A DNA stretch of 64,000 nucleotides from Aphidius gifuensis (GCF_014905175.1 NC_057790.1:12178469-12242468); one strand, 5' to 3'; counted from the first letter of the stretch, positions 41,546-53,010 are shown. Numbers and translations: made by a program. Notes: generated by a model not told the origin, from the letters alone.

Positions 41546-41657
41546 TTACAAATATCTCTTAATATTATTATTATTGTTATTATTTACAGCGATCCATTCG
41601 TGAACTCACACATACACGTTTATGTGTGATGATGGTCTAACCATCACATACACATTA

Positions 41658-42314
41658 TGTAGCGGGAATATAATAATTATTATTATTATAATAAGATAAC
41701 CATATAACGTGATCATTAGTCCGTCGTTGGAAATTCAAACAGAGTTTCACCAGGACTTAACGTCTGATACCTAGAGAGCCTTTACGAGAGATCCAAACGA
41801 TGTCGAGAGAACCAGTAGTGAACCAAGAGAGCCAGTTAAGAGAAGGTAGTGATCAGTTCGAGAGCCAGACAAGTTGTGTCGTCTAACGAAGACGTTCTGT
41901 GCTCAGCTGCTGTGAGCTTTAACCCCACTCAGGTAGCACTCTCCACCTATCGCCCCCGGACATGCGCAGCACGCTTTCCTAGCCCGCAGTTCGATAGGTT
42001 TACGATCAGGCTTCGTACGCAGCCTTCGGTGAGTTCGTCTCTTCGACGGAGGAGTGGAAGCCATTGCCAAGACGTTTACGTACCAAGTCACGTTATAAAC
42101 ATCGAATAGGCGCCCCACTCGCCGTCATGTATAACTGACCTGGCCCTCCACAGAGCCTCTAGCACTATGTTCCTTTAATTATTAATAACTAACTCCTATT
42201 AGTTATTAACAATGCAGGCGATAACAAATATATAATAAGAACTCATTACTCTATAACAAGCTCTTTTAATAATTATTTATTTCGAGAACCCACGAAATAA
42301 TAAATTTCGTTACA
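41658..42314 (-). repeat. LTR (TGTAGCGGG...TTTCGTTACA)
   Basis: Both ends fit LTR termini (TG...CA) and both orientations begin TGTARCG. It is homologous in inverse to 21905-22250. It contains a GC-rich central part (41930-42060) and a TTAATAACTAACTCCTATTAG block. No target duplication is visible. The strand is arbitrary; if minus, it could be the 5' LTR of the Gag-bearing element. Confidence 0.6.
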
Positions 42315-42837
42315 TCGTTCAGTACTCGAAACAGGTGAAGATTTTGAAGCTCATAGAGCATCAGGATTTTTCTGTAATTTTTTTGGTTACACTATCAAGA
42401 AAAATACCCCCCAGCCGCATCGATTTCAGTTCATAAAGATGACAGTTCTGATATAGTAAGAATCAGTGTGGCAATCAAGAAATACACACGTTCTTTGAGA
42501 CCAATAAAAAGTGTGTGAATTTCCAAAATAATGTGTAAATCTTAAATCATCGATAATACAGGGCCCTAAATCTAGTGCTATTGGATGGACAAAATAAAAA
42601 GTATGGTGAATAGTTTATGTATGTGTATGCTATTTATATGTGGCTGTGTGTTTTTGACAGATTATTTATTTATTTTGTGTTGTTCAGTGTTGTTATTCTG
42701 CTATCACATGACAAATATAAAAACAATATACAGATAATACTCGATTAATGAAGATTAAGGAAGCATTGAAAACTTTAAATATTTTTTACCTAGAAAGTAA
42801 TAATTAATGTGTACGTTTTTTTGTTTTGGTTTTTTTT
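42315..42837. other. Unannotated stretch
   Basis: No gene or repeat recognised between the LTR and the TTAA-flanked MITE; AT-rich with TATTTATATGTGGC-type TG-rich stretches near 42600-42660. Confidence 0.4.
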
Positions 42838-42841
42838 TTAA

Positions 42842-43641
42842 GGGATTACCTCGGCCAGTCACTAATAATAAGAATGCTTTGAAATTTTCATAGAAGATTC
42901 TTGAAATACTGATACATTTTATGTAATTTTTTGGTAATTGTTTGGAAGCTCGTTATTTTTTTATTAATTTTCAAAGTTGACAACTTTTAACATGGGCTCT
43001 TATAGAGAATACGATTTTTGTCAAAAAAAAGTCCATTAAAATACCGATATCTTTAATCGAAATAATGACATCGTGAAAAAAAAACTATTGGGTTATAAAG
43101 TGAGACAAAACAAAGCGTATGGAAAAAAAATTAAAGAGGTTTGGAGTTTAGTTTTTTTATAATTAATAATTAAAGTATGAAAATAATTCATCTAATCGAG
43201 CAGTATATATGACGTCTACTATATTCTAATGTACGCTTGGCAACACCGAATAGTGATCCGCCATGTTGTGGCGCGTAGGTTTAAAAACGTCAGTAATCCC
43301 ATATTGATACACACATACTGCCACAGCAGCTATATCATACACTAACACAACCGCACTCTCAGTACAACCAACTGTTTTTTTTTTTGCGGTGTTTCACGAT
43401 TTACACATTTTTTTTTAACTATTGAATAAATGTTTGAAAGAATAAAAAGTTGATCAATTATATTTCAGGGATTAATGATATTAGGTTATTATACAATAAT
43501 TATTTCAAAAAACTATTGTTTTATCAAAAAAAAAAAATAAAAAATTCATCTTTTTGAGGTTGGCAATGGCTCTCGGACCAATGTATTAAACATAGGCTTT
43601 ATCCCCTCTCCGATACCCCAAAATTTGGCCGAGGTAATCCC
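42842..43641. mobile_element. TTAA-flanked MITE, 800 bp (piggyBac-type)
   Basis: TIR GGGATTACCTCGGCCA at the left and TGGCCGAGGTAATCCC at the right, with TTAA outside each end (42838-42841 and 43642-43645). No transposase. The two ends match over about 16 bases. A different family from the MITE at 28081. Confidence 0.85.
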
Positions 43642-43985
43642 TTAAATTGTGTTTTCTATTGCTTGTCAGTCGTCATTGATTTTTGATTTCAATTTGATTT
43701 GATCTGATTTTATATATTGATTATTAATTGAATTAATTTTTTTTTTTTTTCACGATTTGACTTGTACTGTTTTATTTTTTATTGAATCAAGTTTAATAAT
43801 TTATTTCATTATTTTTATTTGTTTTATTATTATTTTTTCTTTTAATAATTTATTTTTTTCACATATTTTGACCATTCAATTCTTATTTTATTTCAGTCAT
43901 ATTGAATTTATTATTTTCAAATTTTTTTTTCGGAGTTTTTTTTAGTTATGCGAATGCTTTTTTTTTGTTCTTTCTTTCAAACTAT
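43642..43985. other. T-rich low-complexity stretch
   Basis: Strongly T-rich DNA with no gene; apparent hydrophobic frames here are composition artefacts. Confidence 0.5.
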
Positions 43986-43988
43986 ACT

Positions 43989-44125
43989 ATACTGTGTTGC
44001 ATGCAACGTTTCATGTGGCGTTGCCTTTCCTATACGTATACTGTGTTGCATGCAACGTTTTGTGTGGCGTTGCCTATGCTATATGTATAGTGTGTTGCAT
44101 GCAACATTTCATGTGGCGTTGCTTA
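43989..44125. repeat. Three tandem ~53-base units with GTTGCATGCAAC palindrome
   Basis: Each unit reads TGTTGCATGCAACGTTTCAT then GTGGCGTTGCCT and a TATACGTATA-type spacer; units start near 43995, 44046 and 44095. TTGCATGCAA is a perfect palindrome. The array ends exactly at the left end of the 2.3-kb TIR element. Confidence 0.75.
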
Positions 44126-44126
44126 T

Positions 44127-46426
44127 TGATCCAGGAAAGATCCCTTTTAAATAAACATTTTGAAATATTTGGTTCCATTTTTATAAAAAAATTATTATAA
44201 CTAAATTCGACCCTTCTGATTTCAATAAAAATATTTAAAAAATTCTATCCCCCCGGGAAAGGGTTAAAAAAAATTAATTAAAAATAAAATAATTGATTCC
44301 GCGATCCCTGTTAGAATTAGATAAAAATGTTCCAAATAAAAGTTGTAGAGAATAATATTTTAGGGGGGGGTAAGTCAATTCTTTTCGCGACGCATAATTA
44401 TTTTTGGGGGAAAAGGGGTGGTTATTTCGCGAAAATCTCCTGCAATGGAATTAAAGTACTACAATTAGAGAAAATTTTCCCGTTTTTATTTTATTTTTCC
44501 GTCGATTATTGAGAAAGTTATTCGATATTTCTCCGATCAAAATATTTTTTTTTCTATTCTTTTCGCGACGCATAATTACTTTTGGTGGAAAAGGGGTAGT
44601 TATTTCGCGAAAATGCTGTATATCAAAATTAATGTACTACAATTAAAGAAAATTTTCCCGTTTTTATTTTTTTTTTCCGTCCATTATTAAAAAAGTTATT
44701 GTGATTTCTCCGGCAAAAACATTTTATTTTCAATTCTTTTCGCGACGCGTAATTTTTTTTGGAGATTATTATAAAATAGATAAATTTTTGTGTTTTGCCT
44801 AATAAACAATTAATAACTTAAAATTATCAAATTTATACACTTTTTTCTAGTTGTTAAATTGTTTAAACAATTCAATCTTGGGATATTTACAAAAAAAAAA
44901 ATTGTTATATATAGTATACAATATGTAGATTATTATAAAATGAATAGATTTTTGTGTATTGCCTTTATAACAATGAATATTTACATAAACGCAAATTGAA
45001 AAAAAAACTTGATAATTCAAAGATTTTTATTTGTTTATGGAATCATTAATTGTTTATTAGGCAAAACACAGAAATTTATCTATTTTATAATAATCTACAC
45101 ATTTTCTACTATATATTACAATTTTTTTTTTCGCGAAAAAACCACCCCTTTTTCCCCAAAAAAATTACGCGTCGCGAAAAAAATTGAAAATAAAATATTT
45201 TTGCCGGAGAAATCACGAATAAGTTTTTTAATAATGGACGGAAAAAAAAAATAAAAACGGGAAAATTTTCTTTAATTGTAGTACATCAATTTTGATATAC
45301 AGCATTTTCGCGAAATAACTACCCCTTTTCCACCAAAAGTAATTACGCGTCGCGAAAAGAATAGAAAAAAAAATATTTTGATCGGAGAAATATCGAATAA
45401 CTTTCTCAATAATCGACGGAAAAATAAAATAAAAACGTGAAAATTTTCTTTAATTGTAGTACTTTAATTTCTTTGTAGGACATTTTCGCGAAATAACCAC
45501 CCCTTTTCCCCCAAAAATAATTATGCGTCGCGAAAAGAATTGAAAATAAAAATATTTTTGTCCGTGAAATATCGAATAACTCTTCAAATAATTGACCGAA
45601 AAATAAAATAAAAACGGGAAAATTTCCTTTAATTGTAGTACTTCAATTTCGTTGTAGGGCATTTTCACGAAAAAACCACTCCTTTTCCCCCAAAAATAAT
45701 TACGGACCGCGAGAAAATAGAAATAGCAATTTTATTATGCACATACGATAGTCTATTCAATTTATAATATGACGAAAAAAAAATTTTCAAAATCGATGCA
45801 TTTTTGAATGGTCGGGCTATTTGTTAAGATTCTTTTTTTATTAACAATTGCTTTTGTTGTTAGTCCGAGCCGACGACGCGAGAATTGAGAGAATTGATAG
45901 AAATCGAATTTAAAAGTTTATGTCACTAATACTTTCATGGTGCGTGTAAATACAACAGCTGTGCGTGTGTGTGTGCGTCGAGTCGGGTACAGTCGAGTAG
46001 CATCGGGTAACGTCGGGTCAAAATAAAACTATCTCTTTTTTTTTATATATCTATCGCGGTCGCGCAGGAGAGTTTTGGGTGGGGACTCGTGAGGGGAAAC
46101 GCGTTAATCAAAAAATATAAAACTTTAAAAATTAATTACGCGAAAACGGATGGTTAAAAATAAAAAACTTATTCGACTTACCCCCCCCCCTAAAATATTA
46201 TTCTCTACAACTTTTATTTGGAACATTTTTATCTAATTCTAACAGGGATCGCGGAATCAATTATTTTATTTTTAATTAATTTTTTTTAACCCTTTCCCGG
46301 GGGGATAGAATTTTTTTGATATTTTTATTGAAATCAGAAGGGTCGAATTTAGTTATAATAATTTTTTTATAAAAATGAAACCAAATTTTTTAAAATGTTC
46401 ATTTAAAAGGGATCTTTCCTGGATCA
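44127..46426. mobile_element. 2.3-kb TIR element with internal inverted repeats
   Basis: Ends TGATCCAGGAAAGATCCC and inverse. TIRs of about 260 bases (44127-44390 and 46165-46426) share AATTCGACCCTTCTGATTTC, CCCCCCGGGAAAGGG and GATTCCGCGATCCCTGTTAG. Inside, a unit with TTTTCGCGACGCATAATTA ... GGTGGTTATTTCGCGAAAAT recurs twice on the left and about three times inverted on the right (44380-44760, 45130-45720). A TAT flanks both ends. No coding frame; non-autonomous, superfamily unknown. Confidence 0.75.
45963..46022 (+). repeat. Degenerate GTCGGGTA repeats
   Basis: Within the centre of the 2.3-kb element, GTCGAGTCGGGTACAGTCGA and GTAGCATCGGGTAACGTCGG contain about five copies of an 8-mer of type GTCGRGTA spaced 10-12 bases, preceded by a GTGTGTGTGTGCGTC run. 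It resembles a protein-binding array. Confidence 0.5.
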
Positions 46427-46435
46427 TATGCTATT

Positions 46436-46480
46436 TCCGTCCCCGATTCCCGTCTCTGACTTCCGTCCCCGATTTTCGTG
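46436..46480 (+). repeat. Short tandem CCGTCCCCGATT repeat
   Basis: Three imperfect 13-18-base units (TTCCGTCCCCGATTCC, CGTCTCTGACTTCC, GTCCCCGATTTTC) directly after the TIR element. Confidence 0.5.
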
Positions 46481-46499
46481 ACGAATTTTTTTTTCAACT

Positions 46500-47358
46500 A
46501 GCCTCCAAAAAAAAGTTTCACTTCAAAAATATATCATTTGAATCAAGTGCAACAGAAGTTTTAGGTCAAGCATCAAGTGAAGAAGGTGAAGGCAGCTTCA
46601 TGATAGATGAACTATTTTCAGAGACTGATGAATCTTCATTAAATGAAGATATTGATAATTTGTCATATGAGAAGAAAAAGCCAAACCAAAAAAATAAGAA
46701 TCAAGAAAAAGAAAATGCAGTACCAAAATACTCCAATGACAATATAAAAAAAAATAATTATTATAAAATTAAATGTAAATGCCAAGAAAAAATTGAGTTG
46801 GACTCAACCTTTGATATTGAAACTTTGGTAATGCCAGAAAATCCAAAAACTAAAGGTAGTCTTGCTAAATCTAAAAATTGAAAAAAAATAATTAAAATAT
46901 TGGCTTTTGACGAAAAACCTAAACAAGAACGTAAAATAATAACACTTGATTCAATTTTTGGTAAAACAATCTGTCAAAATTTAATTACTGGCACACTACG
47001 TATTACGATCAAAGAATTACCTCGTAAAGCATTATCTCTTCCAGATTGTATTGCAGATAATGATGATTATTTAAACATGATTGAACCATATTTTAAATTA
47101 AAAAAAGAGGCTATCGATGCAGTGTACGACATAATCAATGACGTACAATTTAAAGTAAACTCTGCACTTGAAGCACTAAATTTGTGCTTTCAAGCTTTTT
47201 GGGCACTTGATTGTGGTTATCCAGAGCGTGCCAGTTCTCTCTGGAAATTTTTGCAAATTGGTGGTGACCGAATTGGTCTCAATGACACCTGTCAACAAGA
47301 TATAATAGCTACGGTCAAGACTATAGACTTAAAAGTAAAGAAAGTTGGTAATTTGTAG
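46500..47358 (+). pseudogene. Unrecognised transposon-type protein, cut by an LTR
   Basis: Two frames: to 46881 (SSEEGEGSFMIDELFSETDE, acidic, then a Lys/Asn-rich linker and KCKCQEKIELDSTFDIE) and 46900-47358 (ERKIITLDSIFGKTIC, FKLKKEAIDAVYDIINDVQF, FWALDCGYPERASSLWKFLQ). The apparent start at 46375 lies in the TIR of the neighbouring element and is not the true start. The second frame ends where the LTR at 47359 begins, so the gene is interrupted. I recognise no domain; the C-terminal part is helical in pattern and recalls transposon-associated insect proteins. Confidence 0.4.
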
Positions 47359-48163
47359 TGTTACGTACCAAGCTATTTATCTATCTATGAATTAACAAAA
47401 AAAAAGAAAGAATGTTTAACTACTAATATTCTTCGTGTTAATCATGTAAATTCATCTGGATGGTCGCCTATCCAAACGGTAAAATAAAGTCGAAGCGAAG
47501 AAAAACAACACCCCGGAGAAATGTCACAGTCACTAAATTTTATAGGATTGGGGATGGTTAAATAATATCGGAAATAATAATTATCATCAAGATAAATTTA
47601 TGTATTATAACTTCACTAAAATTAGTTTATTTTTATTTATTTATTCAATAAATTAATTTTATTTATTATTTTATATAATTTGATTTTAAATTTCAATAAC
47701 AAAATGATTTCAATTATTTAAATGATTTGTTTACAACAAAAGTCAACGCGAGAGGAAGCTCTTTGAAATAATAAAATTCCCATAAAATTTATAATTAAAA
47801 GAAGGGATAATTAAAAGTGGGAATATCTTTGACCAATCATATTTTATGGTTCCCAGGTTCGTCAGCGTTTATAATTTGCTTAGGTACTAGTTAGCAATTT
47901 TTGTTACTTTCAATGGATGTAAAATATCGAGTTGCTGAGGTGACTTTGAACTACGTCTTTGAAAAATAAAAATTGAAGTAAAAATAATATTAAAAAAAGT
48001 ATAAAAAATATTAAAAAATGTAAATGTTGCTAAAAATAAAAATTAATTATGAGAAATAAAAAAGAAAAATTTATGTGCTACGCGATATTTTATTATTCCA
48101 TGAATTCAACAAAAATTATTTATTTATTTATTATTTCAATTAATGAATTACCAATACATAACA
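47359..48163 (+). repeat. LTR inserted into a coding frame
   Basis: Starts TGTTACGTACCAAGC and probably ends CCAATACATAACA at 48163, flanked by GTAG and GTAA (imperfect 4-base duplication). Shares GGATGGTCGCCTATCC, ACAACACCCCGGAGAAATGT and TTTTATGGTTCCCAGG-type blocks with the solo LTR at 24291-25321. No internal region, so a solo LTR; the right boundary is less certain. Confidence 0.6.
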
Positions 48164-48404
48164 GTAAACATGAGTCGTTTGTTTAATTTTTTTGAATAAT
48201 ATAACAACAAAAAATTTGAAAAGTGTTTTTACAAATTTTTTGTTTTGATTAAACAAATTTTGTTCGTTAATTTTATAACTTTTATTTGTAAGATTAACTG
48301 TTAGCATGTAATGGAAATTTAATTTAAATATAAGGGTAATATTTGTGATGATTTTTCACTTGAAACTGTTGCATACAAAAGTATTTGTTTAATTATCAAG
48401 GGTA

Positions 48405-50560
48405 TTGGTGGTAGACCTCATCCAACAAAAAATTTACTTAGTTTTTATTTGTAAGTCTATTACATGTGGTTCAGTCAATAATAATAGTAATCTTGGTTGT
48501 GCAAGAAGTTTCAATTCTTACGATTCATTTCGTAAGCACGTAAGTAGATTACATTCTGTAGAATGTCAAACCAATACAATACATACAAATTTGATAGCCC
48601 CTTCAATTGATGTTTTGCCTACTATTTCATTGAATAAAAATTTGTTTAAATAATCCAAAAACGATAGTACCATACCTTCACCTGATGATTCATCATTAAG
48701 TATAAATAAAGATGTTGAAGTTGTATCAGTCTTGCCAGCTGATAAGCTTGATGAAGTTCAACATACTTTAGAACCACGACAAGAAATAACATTCCAAAAC
48801 TAAGATCAATTATCTAATATACAAGTAAAACCTACACTTTTATTTGCATCAAAGTTGCACAGTTATGCTGATATTTCTCGAGCTCGAAAAGCGGAATTAT
48901 AAAAAATACCGATATCTTATGGAATTTTGTCTAACCTTGAAAAAAGAAAATATAATTTATCTATGTTGGTTGACAATATTTTCAAACAAAATACATCACA
49001 ATTTTCAGAAATTAAAAATGAATAGAGTTGTTTTAAAAAATTCGAACAATATGAAACTTTTATTAGGCTGATACAATATGCTTTGGGGCAACGCCAAGAG
49101 TTTGTATGTGAAGGAGAGGTTTCAGTCTTTAAATTGGTCCCTATCACAGCAGAGTTTATTCCGATGCGAAAAGTGTTAAAAAAATTTTTCGAGATCCCGA
49201 CAATTTTAGAAAAAACTTTGAATTACATGAATTTCTTATCTTATAAAAAAAATATCAGTAACTTTCTTAATGGTCATCTTTGGCAGGATATTATTAAGAA
49301 ATCAGGGAACAAAACTTTACTACCGGTAATTTTATATTATGACGATTACGAGAATATTAATCCACTCGGAAGTCATGCAGGGATTGCTAAGTGTGTGACT
49401 ATTTATTTATGTATTGCCACTTTGCCACCACAATTGTCATCAAAAGTAACGAATATATTTTTGTTTATTTTATTCAATACTCTTGATCGAAAATATTCTG
49501 AAGATTCTATAGTTTTTTTAAAAGCTATGGATGAGCTTAAATATTTTAAGGAAGAAGGTATTAAAATCCAACTTCATAATAATACAAAAAAAATATACTT
49601 TAAACTAACTTTAATATTAGGAAATAATCTTGGCCTACATTCAATATTTGGTTTGGTTAAGAGTTTCAAAGCAACATTCTTCTGCAGATTTTGTTATACA
49701 ACAAAACAAAATATTCAAAATGTCTATGATGAATGTGATTGTGTATTAAAAACACCAGAAAGTTATGAAGTTGATTTGTCTAAAAATAATTTTAAACTTA
49801 CTGGTATTCATAAACCATGTAATTTTAATCAATGTTCCGATTTTTATATAATGATGCACAATTCCTGAGGAAAATGACCACTGGCAGCTACTAATTGAGT
49901 TAAACAAGCTTGTTGGAAAATAAATAAGTCCTCATTTTCGTCTCGATGATGATGTTTTTCTTCAAGAACAAATTGCTGAATATTTACAACTTTTACAAAA
50001 ATTATGTCCCGATAGTTTTAAACCCAAACATCACTTCCTCATTCATTATCCAACTGTTTTAACTAACTGTGGACCATCATGGAAATTTAGTTCTATGAGA
50101 TTTGAGGCAAAACATCAGCATGGTAAAAAAACATCTAAAGCTACAGTATCTCGTGTAAATATATGTCGATATATCGCTATAAAGCATCAGTTGTCTCTTA
50201 ATCATCGATTCCTTGTAAATAATGAATCAAATAATAAAAATTGATGAAAAAATTTTATTATCGAAAATAAAAAATATAAAAGACTTTTAACATTTATTAC
50301 CACCAGATTTAACACAAACAACTGTTTGTTGTACAAAATAAATAAACTTTCAATGACATAGATATCTCTTGATTCTCTTGTAATGATACCAACTGACGAT
50401 GGTCCTGCATTTTTATTTGTTAAAGAAATATTTCTTTCGGTCGGAGAAAATTTTTTTCTGATAGGCAAGTTATTAAAACATGCAGTTTTTGATGAGCATA
50501 TGCAACCCTATGAAGTTTTATCCCAAGAATATGATTGGGCTGGCTTTCATAATACTTAAT
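48405..50560 (+). pseudogene. Zinc-finger transposon-type protein relic (uncharacterised DDE-like family)
   Basis: Begins with a C2H2-like finger (CARSFNSYDSFRKHVSRLHS), then broken frames to the longest piece 49083-49868 (VILYYDDYENINPLGSHAGI, IYFKLTLILGNNLGLHSIFG, FFCRFCYTTK, LTGIHKPC). Beyond it are FKPKHHFLIHYPTVL, SSMRFEAKHQHGKK and ICRYIAIKHQLSLNH, and a C-terminal EIFLSVGENFFLIG piece near 50430. I recognise this order as an abundant uncharacterised family in arthropods and cnidarians; conserved Asp residues (YYDD, LGNNLGLH) make a DDE nuclease plausible but unproven. At least four breaks. Confidence 0.6.
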
Positions 50561-50757
50561 TACAAGGAATTTGTAAAACTAAAATGATTCGCATTTTCAA
50601 TGGAAAACCATATATGGTCAAAAACTGGGGGTATTGAATATTTAATTATATATCATAATTTATAGTTATTATTGAATAAATAGTATTTAAATATTAATTT
50701 AATAGCTGATAAATTTTATTGTTGGTTATTGATATGCTGAACTTTAAAGTAAGACTA

Positions 50758-51566
50758 TGATGTTAAAGTTTATTTATTTTTACGTGAAGTTAATATACTA
50801 AATTTCACACATTCTAATCACACATTCACACATATACACAGCAGACCTGTTGATGATGCTGGTGGTGGCTGATGCAATATATTTTCTTCTTTCTTGATGA
50901 TGATAATTTTCCTTTTCATATCACTGGCCAGTATTATTGTTTTTTTTATTGAATTTACTTTTTATTTACACAAGTTTAAATATATTGTTTCACTTTCATA
51001 ATTTTATTTTATTGTTTGTAATATGCATTGGAAATTGTTTCTTAATATATATATATATTTCATGCGCGACCATTCTGAAGTAATATCAGTTGGATTAGAC
51101 ATTAAACAAGTAATTAACAATATTATGTAATGGCGTTGTGTTATTAAAAAATATAGTTATTAAACTTGAAATATATTATGTGATGAAAAGTAAAAGAAAA
51201 ATATAAATTTTACACATCATATAAGTAAAATCAACAAGGTATGCTCGACTGCATGGTCGCGCATGAAATATATATATATTAATAAACAATTTCCAATGCA
51301 TATTACAATCAATAAAATAAAGTTATGAAAGTGAAGCAATATATTTAAACTTGTGTAAATAAAAAGTAAATTCAATAAAAAAAAGAATAATACTGGCCAG
51401 TGAAATGAAAAGGAAAATTATCATCATCAAGAAAGAAGAAAATATATTGCATCAGCCACCACCAGCATTATCAACAGGTCTGCTGTGTATATGTGTGAAT
51501 GTGTGATTAGAATGTGTGAAAATTAGTATATTAACTTCACGTAAAAATAAATAAACTTTAACATCA
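50758..51566. repeat. Head-to-head LTR palindrome, 315-base arms
   Basis: The left arm 50758-51073 is almost perfectly inverted in 51253-51566 (TGATGTTAAAGTTTATTTAT ... ATGCGCGACCAT and its inverse), separated by about 180 bases. The right arm continues into sequence ending AATTTAGTCTTTTACGAC before a PBS-like motif, matching the end of the LTR at 10392-11277, so the arms are inverted LTR copies. Confidence 0.8.
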
Positions 51567-51690
51567 TTATTTTAATATTTAAACATATAAATTTGTGTAT
51601 CTTGTTTTATTTATTTAAAACATAACCTGGACTACATTTATTTAATTTTTAAATTTAGTCTTTTACGACTGGCTCCCAACTAGAGGCTCG
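51567..51690 (+). promoter_or_regulatory. LTR end and primer-binding-site-like motif
   Basis: AAATTTAGTCTTTTACGAC is followed by TGGCTCCCAACTAGAGGC (51670-51687), nearly identical to the LTR end and PBS at 11261-11297. It marks the 5' end of the internal region that carries the retropepsin ORF. Confidence 0.6.
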
Positions 51691-51857
51691 GAATATATGT
51701 ATGAATGTTTGTAGGTGTTAATATAGTAAGAATTAATATTAGATAATACTGGCGGAACAAATTTCACCACGGCGCACTCGCCAGGCGCAGAAACGTCCCA
51801 TAGAAACAACACGAGGTTTGATAAATAAGAAAAGAAAAACATTAAATAATAGTTTGA

Positions 51858-52661
51858 ATGAAAGTTCTATTAAAAATTATAGAAAAGATAATGAACATGT
51901 TGATAAACCAACAAGCATCAGTAGAAAATGATAATTTTGGTGAAGGACAGGGGGCGTGGCCAAGACAGCCAAGACATAATATTCCACTCCCGGATACATC
52001 CAAACCACCACCTCTTGCGCACACACAAAATAATGTACCAAGTAATCACATTAATAATATACCAATCAATATAGTACAAAAACACATGTATAATAATAAT
52101 TATCATGATGTAATTGATAAAATAAATCAGGAAATAAGGAGGGATAATGATAGTGATAATAATAATAAATTAGAATTTACAAGATTATTGGTCAAGGTTG
52201 GGGAAAGTTATTTATATGCTTTGGTTGACACAGGTAGTGAAGTGACAGCTATTTCAGAGGCTATATATAAACAATTACCAAAAGAAAATATTTTAGGTGA
52301 ATTACCCGTGGTAAATACACAAATTGTCATGGCTATAAATAAATTCAAAACACCAGTTAAAAAACAAATATATCTAAAATTTAAAATAAATAATATTGAA
52401 ATGTTTAACACGGTATTGGTGATTCCCTATTTCAATCAGGATATGCTATTGGGTAAAGATTGGTGTATGAATAACAAAATTATCATAAATTATAATATTA
52501 ATAAAATTATGTTAAATAATACGTGTATGAATGAGCACATCCAAGGAAATGAAAATAATATTAGTCATATGAGTAGTGTACCTAATAGAGTTCTGGATCA
52601 GAGGGAGGTCGAAAAAAAGGTAGATCGGCGAGGGGACAGGGGACTGCAACTCGGTCGGTAA
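51858..52661 (+). CDS. Gag-protease ORF fragment with intact retropepsin site
   Basis: A 267-residue frame. The N-terminal third is Asn/Gln-rich and proline-containing (Gag-like tail). The retropepsin domain begins near residue 110: ALVDTGSEVTAIS with the catalytic Asp at residue 124, then a flap region (VMAINKFKTPVKKQIYLKF) and the second conserved block FNQDMLLGKDW. The active site is intact, unlike its relative at 12185-12841. Downstream reverse transcriptase is missing; the frame ends in a stop at 52659-52661 beside a tandem repeat. Cleaves retroelement polyproteins by family. Confidence 0.7.
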   Translation: MKVLLKIIEKIMNMLINQQASVENDNFGEGQGAWPRQPRHNIPLPDTSKPPPLAHTQNNVPSNHINNIPINIVQKHMYNNNYHDVIDKINQEIRRDNDSDNNNKLEFTRLLVKVGESYLYALVDTGSEVTAISEAIYKQLPKENILGELPVVNTQIVMAINKFKTPVKKQIYLKFKINNIEMFNTVLVIPYFNQDMLLGKDWCMNNKIIINYNINKIMLNNTCMNEHIQGNENNISHMSSVPNRVLDQREVEKKVDRRGDRGLQLGR

Positions 52662-52679
52662 AACAGAGATGGTAAAGAA

Positions 52680-53010
52680 ATTTTTCATTTGAATTCCCAG
52701 TTGTTGATAATGCAGAGATGGTAAAGAAATTTGTCATTTGATGGTGTGAAATCCTCAATTGTCATGCGTCGGTAATACAGATTTGGAAAAATTTTGTCAT
52801 TTTAAAGTGCAATTTCTCATGTCCCATGTCGTATGTCTTAGATCTTATGTCCCATATATCATTGATGGTGTAAATACCCAATTGTCATGCGTCAGTAATA
52901 CAGACTTGACCGGAAAAAATAAATTTTGTTATTTTAACATGCAATGTATCGTGTCCCATGTCCTGGGGCATAGCTCAAGTCTCAAACCCCATGTCTCATG
53001 TCCTATATAC
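52680..53010 (+). repeat. Tandem degenerate repeats
   Basis: ATGGTAAAGAAATTTxTCATTTGA occurs twice (52670, 52718), and a longer unit ATTGTCATGCGTCxGTAATACAG ... CATGTCCCATGTCxTATGTC occurs at about 52756 and 52880. Short ATGTC/CATGTCC reiterations follow each. No coding content. Confidence 0.6.

Noticed and set aside
41849..42118. Coding frames on both strands in the GC-rich part of the LTR
   Set aside because: Frames overlap opposite each other and match the non-coding LTR copy at 21905-22250.
43757..44200. Several overlapping hydrophobic frames
   Set aside because: Arise from T-rich low complexity and the tandem 53-base repeat read in three frames.
46375..46500. N-terminus of a protein starting in the TIR at 46375
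   Set aside because: The first 17 codons lie in the transposon's terminal repeat; the true protein begins later or has been cut.
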